Below, piece after piece: positions 8,586 to 17,649 of a stretch of 64,000 nucleotides of DNA. Location of the stretch: NCBI GenBank assembly GCA_963739335.1, contig CAVUAC010000100.1:28097-92096 (forward strand), in the 5' to 3' direction. The DNA comes from UBA9647 sp963739335 (GTDB lineage Bacteria; Bacteroidota; Ignavibacteria; UBA10030). The notes under the pieces are model-generated. The model worked only from the letters and a program-made list of their open reading frames with translations. It did not search any database and was not told where the DNA came from. Every line of letters begins with the position of its first letter. The stretch's first letter is position 1. The position numbers and the translations under genes were made by a program.

Positions 8586-8649
8586 CCTTTTTTTTGCCCA
8601 CGTTTCGACCAAAATACGCAAGCAGTCTAATATTCTAAAGGACTAGATC

Positions 8650-9687
8650 ATGAAGAATAGGCAGAAGTTACTTGTTCTTTCACTCATTGCAATTGTGTTT
8701 TCAATGTGGGGTTGTTCCAGTAATTCAGGCAATCAGAATGATCCTCCTATTAAAGTACAGGTGGAGAGAGTAAAACCCGCTGACGTAAGTCAGGAGCTTG
8801 CATACAGCGGCACCATAGAAGAATCCGAGACGGTTCCGCTTAGTTTTTCTTCGGCAGGAACGGTGTCGCAAGTACTTGTTTCCGAAGGTGCGATGGTAAA
8901 GAAGGGACAACTCCTTGCGACATTAAACAATGCAACGTACCAAAACAACTATGCGATAATGCAAGCGACCCAGCAGCAGGCAGAAGATGCCTACAACCGC
9001 TTAACACCCATGCATAAGAATGGCACTTTGCCGGAGGTAAAATACGTAGAAGTGGAAACCGGTCTGCAAAAAGCAAAAGCGGCAGCAGCAATTGCTAAAA
9101 AGAGTTTAGACGACTGCAATCTCTATGCAACAACTGATGGCTTTATCGGTAAACGATCAATCGAACCCGGATCGGCAGCTATGCCGAACCTGAGCGCGTT
9201 TACGATTGTGAACATCAACAAAGTGCTTGCGCGTGTATCGGTTTCAGAAAACGAAATTGCCCTGATTCACAAAGGACAAAAAGCCACTATCGCCGTTGGC
9301 GCTTTGGGATCCGCGACCTATAACGGTGCGGTGGAAGAAATCGGTGTCGTTGCAGATCCAATGGCTCATACCTACAAGATGAAGATAGGAATAACAAACA
9401 AAGATCTGCGTATGAAGCCGGGAATGATCTGTTCTGCAGCCATTGAGAGCCCAGGTTCGGTGCACGGTGTGGTTGTTCCGAGCAGTTCCGTTATGGTCGA
9501 TGAGGCGGGGAAGAATTTTGTGTATGTCGTTTCATCACAGAATAAAGCAATGCGTAAGCATGTTGTCACCGGTCGCTTGTTGAACAGCGGTATTGAAGTG
9601 CTGGAAGGATTACAAATAAACGACGCACTCGTTGTGGCGGGCCAGCATAAGTTGATAGATAATGCCTTTGTGCAAATTGTGAATTAG
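8650..9687 (+). CDS. RND efflux periplasmic adaptor (membrane fusion lipoprotein)
   Basis: The HlyD/AcrA-type adaptor that links the inner-membrane pump to the outer-membrane channel. A signal peptide ends in a lipobox with Cys22 (SMWGCSS), so it is lipid-anchored. The biotinyl-lipoyl halves are visible (SAGTVSQVLVSEGAMVKKGQ near residue 75 and LYATTDGFIGKRSIEPGS near 160), split by a helical hairpin. The beta-barrel (KGQKATIAVG) and membrane-proximal domains follow. At 345 residues it is a normal length. The stop overlaps a possible GTG of the next gene, so translation is likely coupled. Confidence 0.92.
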   Translation: MKNRQKLLVLSLIAIVFSMWGCSSNSGNQNDPPIKVQVERVKPADVSQELAYSGTIEESETVPLSFSSAGTVSQVLVSEGAMVKKGQLLATLNNATYQNNYAIMQATQQQAEDAYNRLTPMHKNGTLPEVKYVEVETGLQKAKAAAAIAKKSLDDCNLYATTDGFIGKRSIEPGSAAMPNLSAFTIVNINKVLARVSVSENEIALIHKGQKATIAVGALGSATYNGAVEEIGVVADPMAHTYKMKIGITNKDLRMKPGMICSAAIESPGSVHGVVVPSSSVMVDEAGKNFVYVVSSQNKAMRKHVVTGRLLNSGIEVLEGLQINDALVVAGQHKLIDNAFVQIVN

Positions 9688-9704
9688 TGACAAAGGGAGA
9701 TTCC

Positions 9705-11681
9705 ATGAGTATCAAAGAGAAATCCACATTGCTCGAAACGCTTCTACGATACCAACAGGTGATCTATATCTTTACCGTCATTGCTGTCCTTGTTGGGATC
9801 GTGGCGCTTTTCCTGATGCCACGCGATGAATACCCCGCAACTCAAGTGCCGATAGGTCTTGTCGTTGGTGTGTTTCCCGGTGCCTCGTCTCGGCAAGTGG
9901 AAGAACAATTGACGATGAAGGTTGAGAACTATTTGTTCCAGTACAAATCGGTCGACCGTGCCAAGACGTATTCTGTCTCCAAAGAGAATTTCATGATTAT
10001 TTATGTCGAGGTTTCAGAAAAAGAAAAAGATGTGGATGGATTTTGGCTGAAACTTCGTCACGGTTTGAATGAATTGAAAGGAGAACTGCCTTCGGGTGTG
10101 ATTTCTTTGACAGCGAATAACGATTTCGGCAATACTTCTGCAATGTTGCTTGCCGTTCAGTCCGAAACAAAGACATACAGAGAGCTTGAAGACTTTATTA
10201 GGTCATTTGAAGATGATGTCCGAAAAGTACCGTCAGTTTCACAGGTTAAGCACTATGGTCTACAGAAAGAACAGATCAGTATTTATATGGATGATGCCAA
10301 GCTTGCGAATTATGGCATAAAACCGATGCAAGTTCTTGCTGCTCTTAAACCGCAGAGCACCATAAACTATACAGGGGAGATAGATGACGGTACCTCTGTG
10401 CATCCCATTCATATTCCTTCAGGCCTCAAAACTGAACAGGATGTGGCCAATCAGATTGTCTATTCCGATCCGCGCGGCAATGTTGTACGCGTCAAAGATA
10501 TTGCAAAAGTGGTACGTGAATACGACGATATGGATTCTCACGTCCGGGTTAATGGAAAAAAGTGCTCGCTCGTCTCGCTCGAAATGAAATCGGGAGAAAA
10601 TGTTGTCCACTTTGGTGCTGAAGTACAAAAGGCCATTGACAAATTTGCTGCTGCGCTTCCGCCTGACGTGAAGATCATCACCATTTCCGATAGCCCCGCT
10701 GTAGTGTCGAAAGCTATTGCAGACTTTCTCAAAGAATTCGCCATTGCACTGATAGCGGTAATATTGGTCACTGTCCTCCTGCTTCCGATGAGAATTGCCC
10801 GTATTGCGGCAATAGCAATTCCAACTTCTATTTTAGCGACTCTTGGAATTATGTGGGCAATCGGAATGGATTTGCAGACCGTGTCACTTGCAGGTCTGAT
10901 CATTGTCCTTGGAATCACTGTGGATAATGCCATCGTCATAGTCGACAATTATGTTGAGAAACTCGATCAGGGTATGTCCCCGTTTGATGCAGGGACAAAA
11001 AGCGTGACCCAACTCTTTAGTTCTGTACTTTCCGCTACGCTCATCATCATAGCGTGCTTTCTGCCAATGCCGTGGTTTATGAGTGGTACCGGTGGCGAGT
11101 TTATCCGATCGCTTCCGACGACCATTGCTTATGCACTGCTTGTATCATTGCTGGTTTCGGTTTCTATCATACCGTTGCTAAGCTACACATTCATTAAGAC
11201 CGGAATCAAAGACAGTTCATCAAAGAAAGGGAAAGCGACATTCCTCGACAGACTTCAGAGTTTTTATGACGGACTTCTTGAGAAAGCATTCAAAAGGAAA
11301 AAACTGGTTGCTCTTGTAGGAGGTCTTTCGTTCATAATAGGAGCTGCACTGATTGCGATTACTCCGCAGCAGTCATTCCCACCAATAGAAAGAAACCAGT
11401 TCGCGGTAGAACTGTTTCTTCCCGTCGGAAGTTCTCTCCGACAAACAGATTCGGTCATAACAGATCTTGAAGAGACGCTTCAAAAGGATCCGCGCGTTCG
11501 TGTGGTGACGTCGTTTACCGGAACAAGCTCGCCTCGTTTCCATACTCTCTATGCGCCTAACTTTCCGGCAAAGAACTACGGGCAGTTGGTCGTGCTTACG
11601 GAATCGAATAAAGCCACAGAGGAGATTCTTGACGAGGTACAGCAAAACAATGGAAGGCAGATATCCTCTCGCCAATATTAA
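9705..11681 (+). CDS. RND efflux transporter, N-terminal part (frameshifted)
   Basis: The inner-membrane proton-driven pump of the tripartite system. This part has the first TM helix (YIFTVIAVLVGIVALFLM), the porter domain, TM helices 2-6 including the GITVDNAIVIVDN region with the proton-relay acidic residues of TM4, and the start of the second periplasmic half. The ATG at 9705 has AGGGAG 5 bases upstream; a GTG at 9687 overlapping the previous stop is less likely. The frame is lost near 11644-11649 in an AAAAC run and then ends at 11681. The missing half continues in the next frame, so one inserted or deleted base splits a protein of about 1035 residues. Confidence 0.9.
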   Translation: MSIKEKSTLLETLLRYQQVIYIFTVIAVLVGIVALFLMPRDEYPATQVPIGLVVGVFPGASSRQVEEQLTMKVENYLFQYKSVDRAKTYSVSKENFMIIYVEVSEKEKDVDGFWLKLRHGLNELKGELPSGVISLTANNDFGNTSAMLLAVQSETKTYRELEDFIRSFEDDVRKVPSVSQVKHYGLQKEQISIYMDDAKLANYGIKPMQVLAALKPQSTINYTGEIDDGTSVHPIHIPSGLKTEQDVANQIVYSDPRGNVVRVKDIAKVVREYDDMDSHVRVNGKKCSLVSLEMKSGENVVHFGAEVQKAIDKFAAALPPDVKIITISDSPAVVSKAIADFLKEFAIALIAVILVTVLLLPMRIARIAAIAIPTSILATLGIMWAIGMDLQTVSLAGLIIVLGITVDNAIVIVDNYVEKLDQGMSPFDAGTKSVTQLFSSVLSATLIIIACFLPMPWFMSGTGGEFIRSLPTTIAYALLVSLLVSVSIIPLLSYTFIKTGIKDSSSKKGKATFLDRLQSFYDGLLEKAFKRKKLVALVGGLSFIIGAALIAITPQQSFPPIERNQFAVELFLPVGSSLRQTDSVITDLEETLQKDPRVRVVTSFTGTSSPRFHTLYAPNFPAKNYGQLVVLTESNKATEEILDEVQQNNGRQISSRQY

Positions 11682-12816
11682 ATGGAAGCAATTAGCTTTC
11701 ACAAACTATACATCTCCCATTGAAATCCGTATTTCGAGCGATAGCATCCAGACAATCAAGCAGGTGGCAAATCGTGTCTCTGATATTGAGCGGCAGTTTA
11801 AGGATGTTGAGTTCATACGCACCGATTATGAACAGTCTCTGCAATCTGCCGATCTCGTTGTAAAGAAAGATGAGGCGGCGCGTCTAGGGTATTCGAATTC
11901 GCTTCTCGCTTTTTCGTTGATGACTGGAACAAAGGGATTGCCGATCTCAACCGTTTGGGAAGGCGATTATCCAGTTGATGTTAAGTTGAAGATCAATAAG
12001 AAGACGAAATCCAGTCCCAGCGATATCATGAATCAGTATGTAACCTCTCCATTCATGCCTTCCTCTGTTCCGGTTCGTCAGCTGGCAACGATACAGCCAG
12101 GTTGGACAGAAGGACAGATTGTGCGGCGTAACGGTATACGAACGATAACTGTTCTAGCGGAAACAAAAAGAGGAATTTATCCAGCAACAGTGTTTAATGA
12201 AATCAGACCTCTCGTGGATAAGATGGACTTGCCTCCCGGTGTTTCTATCCAATACGGTGGCGATTTTCAAATGTCCGATGAGAATATTACACCGTTTAAA
12301 TATTCACTGGCTGTAAGTATCATTGCTATCTTTCTCATTTTGATGTTTCAGTTCAAAAATATCAAATCATCACTTCTTATCATGGTGACACTTCCATTAA
12401 GTGTTTTTGGTGCCGCGTTCGGAGTATTTGTAACAGGATATCCATTTGGAACAACAGCCTTTATCGGATTGATTGGCTTAATGGGAATCGTTGTACGTAA
12501 TGGAGTAATATTTATTTCGTATGCAGAACACCTTCGTCATGAGCTTGGGCATTCGCTGGAAGAAGCTGCAATATCTGCAGGGAAAAGGAGAATGCGGCCA
12601 ATATTCTTAACGTCGGCTGCAGCAGCTGTTGGGGTCATCCCTATGATCTTAAGCCGCTCAGCGTTGTGGGGTCCGCTTGGTGCCGTAATATGTTTCGGAC
12701 TGCTCTTTGCACTTGTGCTCTCACTGCTGGTGATGCCCGTGCTATACTATTTAGTCCACAGAAAAGATTTCGAGAAAGTTGAAGAGACAGAGAGAAAATG
12801 GAAAAATATGCTATAA
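11644..12816 (+). CDS. RND efflux transporter, C-terminal part (frameshifted)
   Basis: Continues the pump from TMEGRYPLANIKWKQL with the second porter half and TM helices 8-12. These include FLILMFQFKNIKSSLLIMV, GYPFGTTAFIGLIGLMGIVV and the IFLTSAAAAVGVIPMIL signature of TM11. There is no plausible independent start at the break. The frame is open back to 11551, but that stretch overlaps the coding frame of the first part. The stop at 12816 overlaps the tolC-like start by 19 bases, which supports one operon. If the indel is a sequence error the pump is intact. Confidence 0.9.
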   Translation, partial: KTMEGRYPLANIKWKQLAFTNYTSPIEIRISSDSIQTIKQVANRVSDIERQFKDVEFIRTDYEQSLQSADLVVKKDEAARLGYSNSLLAFSLMTGTKGLPISTVWEGDYPVDVKLKINKKTKSSPSDIMNQYVTSPFMPSSVPVRQLATIQPGWTEGQIVRRNGIRTITVLAETKRGIYPATVFNEIRPLVDKMDLPPGVSIQYGGDFQMSDENITPFKYSLAVSIIAIFLILMFQFKNIKSSLLIMVTLPLSVFGAAFGVFVTGYPFGTTAFIGLIGLMGIVVRNGVIFISYAEHLRHELGHSLEEAAISAGKRRMRPIFLTSAAAAVGVIPMILSRSALWGPLGAVICFGLLFALVLSLLVMPVLYYLVHRKDFEKVEETERKWKNML

Positions 12817-14138
12817 TTTGCCTGATCTGGATTTGCGCGTTTCCTGTCTTTGCGCAGCGAGCGCTGACACTGGATGAAAGCAAGCAGCTTGCCCTGCAGA
12901 ACAATGCCAAGATCAAGAATGGTGTGCTGGAAATGGAAGCATCACGGCAGACAAGCAAGGCGGCGTTCACGAGATATTTCCCCTCCATCAGCGCCACCGG
13001 TGCAATGTTTGAAGCACAGAAGAACATGATGGAGATATCTACGCAGGGGGGTAACCTGCCTGTCTATGATGGCAACTTAGCGAATCTTCGGACAGCAACG
13101 CAATTCGCGTATATGCCTGCAGCAACAATGGGATTGATGAAATCCGGTACGTTTGGTGTGCTTACGGCGGTACAACCGATTTTTGCCGGAGGTAGAATTT
13201 GGAACGGCAATCGGCTGGCATCGCTGGGTGAGGATGTCAGTGAACAGAAAAACCGACTTGCTCGGAATGAAGTTCTGCTGAAAACTGAAGAGCAATACTG
13301 GTTAGTTGTTTCGCTGAATGAAAAGGCGAAGACCATTCAACGCTACGAAGATTTGTTGAACAGTCTGCTGAAGCAGGTGGAAGATGCATACAAATCTGGA
13401 CTTGTTTCCAGAAATGATATGCTCAAAGTAAGAGTGAAACGCAGCGAAGTACTTCTGAACAAATCCAAATTGGAAAACGGACGGAGGCTGGCAACGATGG
13501 CGTTCTGTCAGCATATCGGCATCCCGTATGATTCGACATTGACGCTTATCGATTCACTTCGCGTGGATGGCTCGCCGCAGGCATTCTCAGTCGATCACAT
13601 CGGAGCATTAAAGAACCGCTCAGAATACTGTCTGCTTCAGGCATCAGTTCGTGCGGAAGAACTGCAAAGCAACATGAAACTCGGAGAATACCTTCCGCAA
13701 GCTGGTATCGGAGTGACTGGGTTGTATATGAAGCTGGATGAAAGCAAGGATCGAACGCTAGGTATGGTGTTCGGTACGGTCTCCATTCCGATTTCCGGCT
13801 GGTGGGAAGCATCGCACACGCTTCAGGAGCGCAGCATCAAAGAACAGATTGCGCAGAACACGATGAAGGACAACTCGGAATTGCTGCTGCTGCAAATGCA
13901 AAAGGCGTGGCAGGATTTGACTGATGCATACAAGCAAGTTCATCTCAGCGAAGAAGCAAAATCGCAGGCGGATGAAAATCTTAAAGTGAATCAAGACAGT
14001 TACGACAATGGCATGAGCAATCTTTCCGATCTACTGGAAGCGCACGCGCTTCAGCAGCAGATGAATGATCAGCTTACAGATGCCAAGGCAAGCTATCGAG
14101 GCAAGCAAATCGTGTATTTGCAGGTAACGGGAAGATAG
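12798..14138 (+). CDS. TolC-family outer-membrane efflux channel
   Basis: A 446-residue outer-membrane factor. The signal peptide (YAIICLIWICAFPVFAQ) is cleaved near residue 20. Two repeats of the OEP family follow, each with long amphipathic helices and a beta pair; the first begins LTLDESKQLALQNNAKIKNG. The last repeat has the pattern YDNGMSNLSDLLEAHALQQQ typical of the family. It starts inside the pump gene and completes the adaptor-pump-channel system controlled by the TetR protein. Base composition of this operon is visibly lower in GC than the core genes downstream, which hints at transfer. Confidence 0.93.
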   Translation: MEKYAIICLIWICAFPVFAQRALTLDESKQLALQNNAKIKNGVLEMEASRQTSKAAFTRYFPSISATGAMFEAQKNMMEISTQGGNLPVYDGNLANLRTATQFAYMPAATMGLMKSGTFGVLTAVQPIFAGGRIWNGNRLASLGEDVSEQKNRLARNEVLLKTEEQYWLVVSLNEKAKTIQRYEDLLNSLLKQVEDAYKSGLVSRNDMLKVRVKRSEVLLNKSKLENGRRLATMAFCQHIGIPYDSTLTLIDSLRVDGSPQAFSVDHIGALKNRSEYCLLQASVRAEELQSNMKLGEYLPQAGIGVTGLYMKLDESKDRTLGMVFGTVSIPISGWWEASHTLQERSIKEQIAQNTMKDNSELLLLQMQKAWQDLTDAYKQVHLSEEAKSQADENLKVNQDSYDNGMSNLSDLLEAHALQQQMNDQLTDAKASYRGKQIVYLQVTGR

Positions 14139-14343
14139 TGCAGACAATGCTCGGAAGGATTCACCAAGGCTGCTACGAACAACGGGAAAAAGGATGTTTC
14201 TGAATAGAGCGGTGGAACAAAAGTAGGATCTCGAAGGATGATTGTCACCGGGTACAATTCTTTTATGCGCCCGGGACGAGGCAAGAAAACTCCAGTGTGC
14301 AGGTGATCGAAGCACAAACGCCCAATATCAAGAGGAGGATGCA

Positions 14344-14772
14344 ATGAGTGATCAGCCTAATTCGGCATATGGAGCTATCGGGGTAGAGAAATACTATTCG
14401 ATCGGCGATACGATCACCAGCATAGGTGATCCTGCCGATGGATTCTACATTCTCCTGGCCGGAAAAATCGGAGTATACAAGAAAGATTTTACCGTCGCTG
14501 AAGTCGACACCAGCGGCACGGTCTTCGGCGAACTCGGTTGTATCCTCAACATACCGCGGACTGCCACATTGCAGGCTTTGGAGCCTACCTCGGTGCTGTT
14601 TGTGAAAATGACGATTGACGAGCTGGTGGAGAAGCATCCGCAGTTTGCGAAGAGGCTTCTGGTCGATCTCGCTGATCGGTTGACGAGAACAACGGAGTTG
14701 TGGTGGGATGCGGCGTCTGACGCCGGCTTGCGTAGACAGTTGACCCGCGCCGCTCGCATTCCCTTCATCTGA
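14344..14772 (+). CDS. Cyclic nucleotide-binding domain protein
   Basis: A 142-residue protein consisting almost only of a Crp-type cyclic nucleotide-binding fold (residues 12-115). It shows SIGDTITSIGDPADGFYILL, AGKIGVYKK, and the phosphate-binding cassette GTVFGELGCILNIPRTATL near residue 60, where Arg follows the PRTA pattern. There is no HTH after it, so it is not a Crp-like transcription factor. It may sense a nucleotide for a partner protein. GAGGAGG lies 3-9 bases before the ATG; the frame is open back to 14242 but without a comparable ribosome site. Confidence 0.85.
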   Translation: MSDQPNSAYGAIGVEKYYSIGDTITSIGDPADGFYILLAGKIGVYKKDFTVAEVDTSGTVFGELGCILNIPRTATLQALEPTSVLFVKMTIDELVEKHPQFAKRLLVDLADRLTRTTELWWDAASDAGLRRQLTRAARIPFI

Positions 14773-14986
14773 TCATCTGAGCACACTGTCTCCTCCGTCG
14801 AATGATGAATACATCGCCAGTACTTCTGGAAGAAGAACTCCAGTCGTTGTCGCGCGATCATACCTTGGGTGCAGCATTCCCTCCTAATTGTTTTACCTCG
14901 ATTCGGACATTTTTGGCTGGCCCTTCGACTCGGTCGCCCCTTGCATAAGATGGTCCTGAGAGACGGGGCTCCCTCGCTCAGGGCCT

Positions 14987-15115
14987 CCTCGACTCGTCCA
15001 TTAGAAAGCGGAAGCCCCGAGCGCCTGCCCGCCTCATTGAGTTCACGATGGCAGGCGGGAGTCCCGTCCTCTAAAATGGCTCGTCCCATCCTGAAAAGGA
15101 CGGGACGAGTCGAGG
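14987..15115. repeat. Nested inverted repeats beside tRNA-Asn
   Basis: CCTCGACTCGTCC (14987-14999) is the exact complement of GGACGAGTCGAGG (15103-15115). Nested inside are CCCGTCCT (15063-15070) with AGGACGGG (15097-15104) and CCCGCC/GGCGGG pairs near 15029-15060. The whole can fold as a large branched hairpin. The block ends 2 bases from the tRNA 3' end. The stretch 14773-14986 holds no gene. Confidence 0.65.
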
Positions 15116-15117
15116 GG

Positions 15118-15189
15118 CTCCGCGAGTAGGACTCGAACCTACAACCCTGCGGTTAACAGCCGCATGCTCTACCATTGAGCTATCGCGGA
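15118..15189 (-). tRNA. tRNA-Asn (anticodon GTT)
   Basis: The cloverleaf folds fully: acceptor TCCGCGA/TCGCGGA, D arm GCTC-AATGGTA-GAGC, anticodon stem TGCGG/CCGCA with loop CTGTTAA (anticodon GTT), and T arm GTAGG-TTCGAGT-CCTAC. The discriminator base is G and CCA is not encoded. Its 5' half is echoed in the tandem repeats immediately upstream on the same strand. Confidence 0.96.
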
Positions 15190-15513
15190 ATGATATGTAA
15201 AGAACACAGGACAGCCGCATGTTGAGAGCCGACACCGAAGGTGGCGGATCGAAATCCCGCAGTTGTTTTGCGGGACTCTACCATTGAGTCCTGCCCAGAA
15301 GCGGCGGGACTTCGTGTCGTCTGTCGACGACACTCAGCTATCGCGGAATGATATGTGAAGAACACACGACAGCCGCATGTTGAGAGCCGACACCGAAGGT
15401 GGCGGATCGAAATCCCGCAGTTGTTTTGCGGGACTCTACCATTGAGTCCCGCCCAGAAGCGGCGGGACTTCGTGTCGTCTGTCGACGACACTCAGCTATC
15501 GCGGAATGGCATG
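15181..15513 (-). repeat. 158-bp tandem repeat made from tRNA-Asn 5' segments
   Basis: Two nearly identical 158-bp units (15181-15338 and 15339-15496) and the first 17 bases of a third. Read on the minus strand, each unit holds three pieces of the adjacent tRNA in the right order: TCCGCGATAGCT, CTCAATGGTAGAG and CATGCGGCTGT. They are separated by inserts of about 45 and 55 bases. The first insert has a perfect hairpin GTGTCGTC-GACA-GACGACAC. The second piece is enclosed by a stem GCGGGACT/AGTCCCGC. No unit can form a complete tRNA. Confidence 0.8.
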
Positions 15514-15606
15514 TGAAAGAACAACCCGGAGAGTCTCATCCGGGTTGCTGTCAATATATTATACTTTCGGCGGAAAGTCAAGAAACTGTTGCAGGGTAGC
15601 GGTTCG

Positions 15607-15635
15607 TTGACATTCCTTTCATTTCGGACTATATT
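15607..15635 (+). promoter_or_regulatory. Sigma-70-like promoter of ybaB-recR
   Basis: TTGACA (15607-15612), a 17-base spacer and TATATT (15630-15635), 45 bases before the ybaB start. This is a near-consensus promoter. Confidence 0.82.
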
Positions 15636-15679
15636 GCTTGGAAATTTCAAACCAATTCATTCTGAACGAGGAGTCTTCG

Positions 15680-16024
15680 ATGATGAAGGGCGGCATGCCG
15701 AACATGCAGGGGATGATGAAACAATTACAGAAGATGCAGGAAAAAATGGCTCAAGTTCAGGCAGAGCTTGAGCAGAAGACTGTGACGGCCGAGGCAGGCG
15801 GAGGAATGGTAAAGGTCACAGCGAACGGCAAGCAGCAGATCATCAAGATTGAGATTGAGAAAGAAGTCGTGAATCCTGAAGAGAAGGAAATGCTCGAGGA
15901 TCTTGTGGTGGCAGCTACCAACAAGGCTCTCGAAAACGCCGGCGCCATGGCACAGCAGGAGATGCAAAAGGTCACCGGCGGGATGATGCCAAACATCCCG
16001 GGCTTGAACATACCTGGCCTCTAG
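15680..16024 (+). CDS. YbaB/EbfC family nucleoid-associated protein
   Basis: A 114-residue DNA-binding protein of the YbaB/EbfC family. After a methionine-rich N-terminus (MMKGGMPNMQGMMKQLQKMQ) come the helix AQVQAELEQKTVTAEAGGGMV, the central sheet VKVTANGKQQIIKIEI and the C-terminal helix EMLEDLVVAATNKALENA. The start is chosen by GAGGAG 6 bases before the first ATG of an ATG-ATG pair. It precedes recR, the usual gene order (ybaB-recR). The C-terminal MMPNIPGLNIPGL tail is typical of the longer FCB versions. Confidence 0.93.
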   Translation: MMKGGMPNMQGMMKQLQKMQEKMAQVQAELEQKTVTAEAGGGMVKVTANGKQQIIKIEIEKEVVNPEEKEMLEDLVVAATNKALENAGAMAQQEMQKVTGGMMPNIPGLNIPGL

Positions 16025-16093
16025 TACCGTTCCTTGTACGTAGAGTCACATTCCAAAACGAATAGCGAAGATAAGAACACGACCCCATCCTTA

Positions 16094-16185
16094 CCTTCCC
16101 CTTGAGGGGAAGGAATGAATGTGTTCAACAGGAACGGATGCGAAACTCCAAACATCCAAGGTTCCCTCTCCTCAGTAGGAGAGGG
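16094..16185. repeat. Pair of perfect hairpins between ybaB and recR
   Basis: CCTTCCCC-TTGA-GGGGAAGG (16094-16113) and CCCTCTCCT-CAGT-AGGAGAGGG (16164-16185) are both perfect stems. They sit in an unusually long 240-base gap in what is normally a tight operon. This looks like an inserted non-coding palindromic repeat element. Confidence 0.6.
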
Positions 16186-16264
16186 CAAGGGGGAGGTCAG
16201 ATACGAAGAGCATAAACCTATTCCCCTCGAAAGAGCAAAGAATTCAGAGGAGGAACAGAAGAAC

Positions 16265-16864
16265 GTGATTTTCACAGCTGAGTCGATAGAACAACTTGCA
16301 GAGCAATTCGCTCAACTTCCCGGCATCGGGCGAAAGACGGCGCACCGACTTGCCCTCTATGTGGTGAAAATGCCGAGGGAAGAGGTAGCGTCGCTTGCAC
16401 AAGCCCTTTTGAATGTCAAGGACCGGGTGAAATATTGCTCGATTTGTTCCAACATTACGGAGGCAGATCCGTGTCCAATCTGTTCCAACACAAAGCGAGA
16501 CCGGACAGTGGTGTGCGTTGTCGAGGAACCAACGGACGTGCTTGCACTCGAACGGACAAATGAGTTCAGGGGACTCTACCACGTCCTGGGTGGAGCGCTC
16601 TCTCCGCTCGATGGCATCGGCCCTGAGGACCTGAGGATCAAGGAGCTCCTTCATCGATTGTCGGAATCCAGGGTGGATGAAGTCATTCTTGCCCTCAACT
16701 CGGATGTCGAAGGGGAGGCAACAACACTGTACCTCTCGAAGCTGCTGAAACCTCTCGGCATGCGAATCACTCGCATTGCCCGGGGATTGCCCGTGGGGAC
16801 AGACCTCGAGTTTGCTGACGAAGCGACGCTTAGCCGTGCACTGGAAGGACGGATCGCTGTTTGA
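16265..16864 (+). CDS. recR: Recombination mediator RecR
   Basis: A 199-residue RecFOR-pathway protein that helps load RecA at gaps and ends. The helix-hairpin-helix (LPGIGRKTAHRLALYVV, about residues 18-34), the four-cysteine zinc finger (CSICSNITEADPCPICSN, near 58-75) and the Toprim domain (VCVVEEPTDVLALERT and LALNSDVEGEATTLYLS) are all present. The frame is open back to 16115, but GTG at 16265 follows a GAGGAGG and gives the standard RecR length. The upstream extension would encode repeat sequence. Confidence 0.94.
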   Translation: MIFTAESIEQLAEQFAQLPGIGRKTAHRLALYVVKMPREEVASLAQALLNVKDRVKYCSICSNITEADPCPICSNTKRDRTVVCVVEEPTDVLALERTNEFRGLYHVLGGALSPLDGIGPEDLRIKELLHRLSESRVDEVILALNSDVEGEATTLYLSKLLKPLGMRITRIARGLPVGTDLEFADEATLSRALEGRIAV

Positions 16865-16902
16865 GATTGAAATCTCTTGAGGATCGAAGGACGAGCATCG
16901 GG

Positions 16903-17496
16903 GTGAAGGCACGTTTGCTCATCGCGATGATTCCTGTCGCGGTCACCCAGCTTGCCTGCAACATCTTTGAAACGAGGCAGCCGGAGCCTCCTTCGCAGTC
17001 GAGCTCCAACTTCGTCCCTGCCACCGAGCCTTCTGTCGTGTTCTCGAACATGACGAACGCGTTCAGGGATCTGAATTCGGTGAACTATCTCAAATCCTTC
17101 GCCGATTCCGCTACTGCCGGCAGAGGATTCACCTTTGAACCGACGCCGCAGGCGAGGGTCAAATACGGCGGCGTCTTCCTGACGTGGAGCAGGCAATCTG
17201 AGAAACAGTATTTTGACAACCTGCACTCGAAGATTCCAAGCGGATCGTCCGCAGTGTTGTTCTTTCAGACGTTGACCGTGCAGAGTCTGCAGTCGGATTC
17301 CGCACAGTATGAGGCGACGTACACCTTGACGGCGCCGCACACAGTGCCGAGCATTCCGCAGGTGGCGACAGGGAAGGCGCAGTTCTTCCTTCTCGCTGAC
17401 CGTTCCCGCAACTGGGTCATCTGGCAATGGATTGATGAACCGACAGGAACAAATAGTTTTTCTTGGAGCGACTTAAAAGGCGAATTTGGGCAGTAG
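16903..17496 (+). CDS. Lipoprotein of unknown function
   Basis: Starts at GTG (16903) with a signal peptide KARLLIAMIPVAVTQLACN, whose LAC is a lipobox. A TTG overlapping the recR stop is the alternative start. The mature part of about 180 residues is compact and ends in VIWQWIDEPTGTNSFSW, resembling the last strand of NTF2-like folds, and is similar in style to the end of the next lipoprotein. Function unknown. It is probably co-transcribed with recR, separated by 38 bases. Confidence 0.6.
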   Translation: MKARLLIAMIPVAVTQLACNIFETRQPEPPSQSSSNFVPATEPSVVFSNMTNAFRDLNSVNYLKSFADSATAGRGFTFEPTPQARVKYGGVFLTWSRQSEKQYFDNLHSKIPSGSSAVLFFQTLTVQSLQSDSAQYEATYTLTAPHTVPSIPQVATGKAQFFLLADRSRNWVIWQWIDEPTGTNSFSWSDLKGEFGQ

Positions 17497-17504
17497 GGAG
17501 GAAT

Positions 17505-17640
17505 TTAGAATACAGAATACAGAATGCAGACCTCAGATTGGGAATTGCAGCAGGCAGAGAGTAGATTTCTGAATTCTGGCTCCTGGATTCTGACTTCTGA
17601 ATTCTGACTCTAGACTCCTGACTTCTGTATCCTGATTTTT
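17505..17640. repeat. Degenerate heptamer repeats with opposed arms
   Basis: A left arm of AGAATACAGAATACAGAATG-type units (17512-17530) and a right arm of many CTGAATTCTGGCTC/GATTCTGACTT-type units (17570-17634) are roughly complementary, so the RNA can fold into a long imperfect hairpin. It fills the gap between the two lipoprotein genes. A block with the same design but different words lies at 33920-34030. Confidence 0.65.
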
Positions 17641-17649
17641 GAGTATTCG

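Noticed and set aside
15181..15513. A CRISPR array
   Set aside because: The repeat unit is 158 bp, contiguous, with no spacers of constant length and no cas genes; the pieces match tRNA-Asn.
17505..17640. A CRISPR array or a coding repeat
   Set aside because: Units are degenerate 7-mers with opposed arms and no spacers; no frame is open across them with a start.
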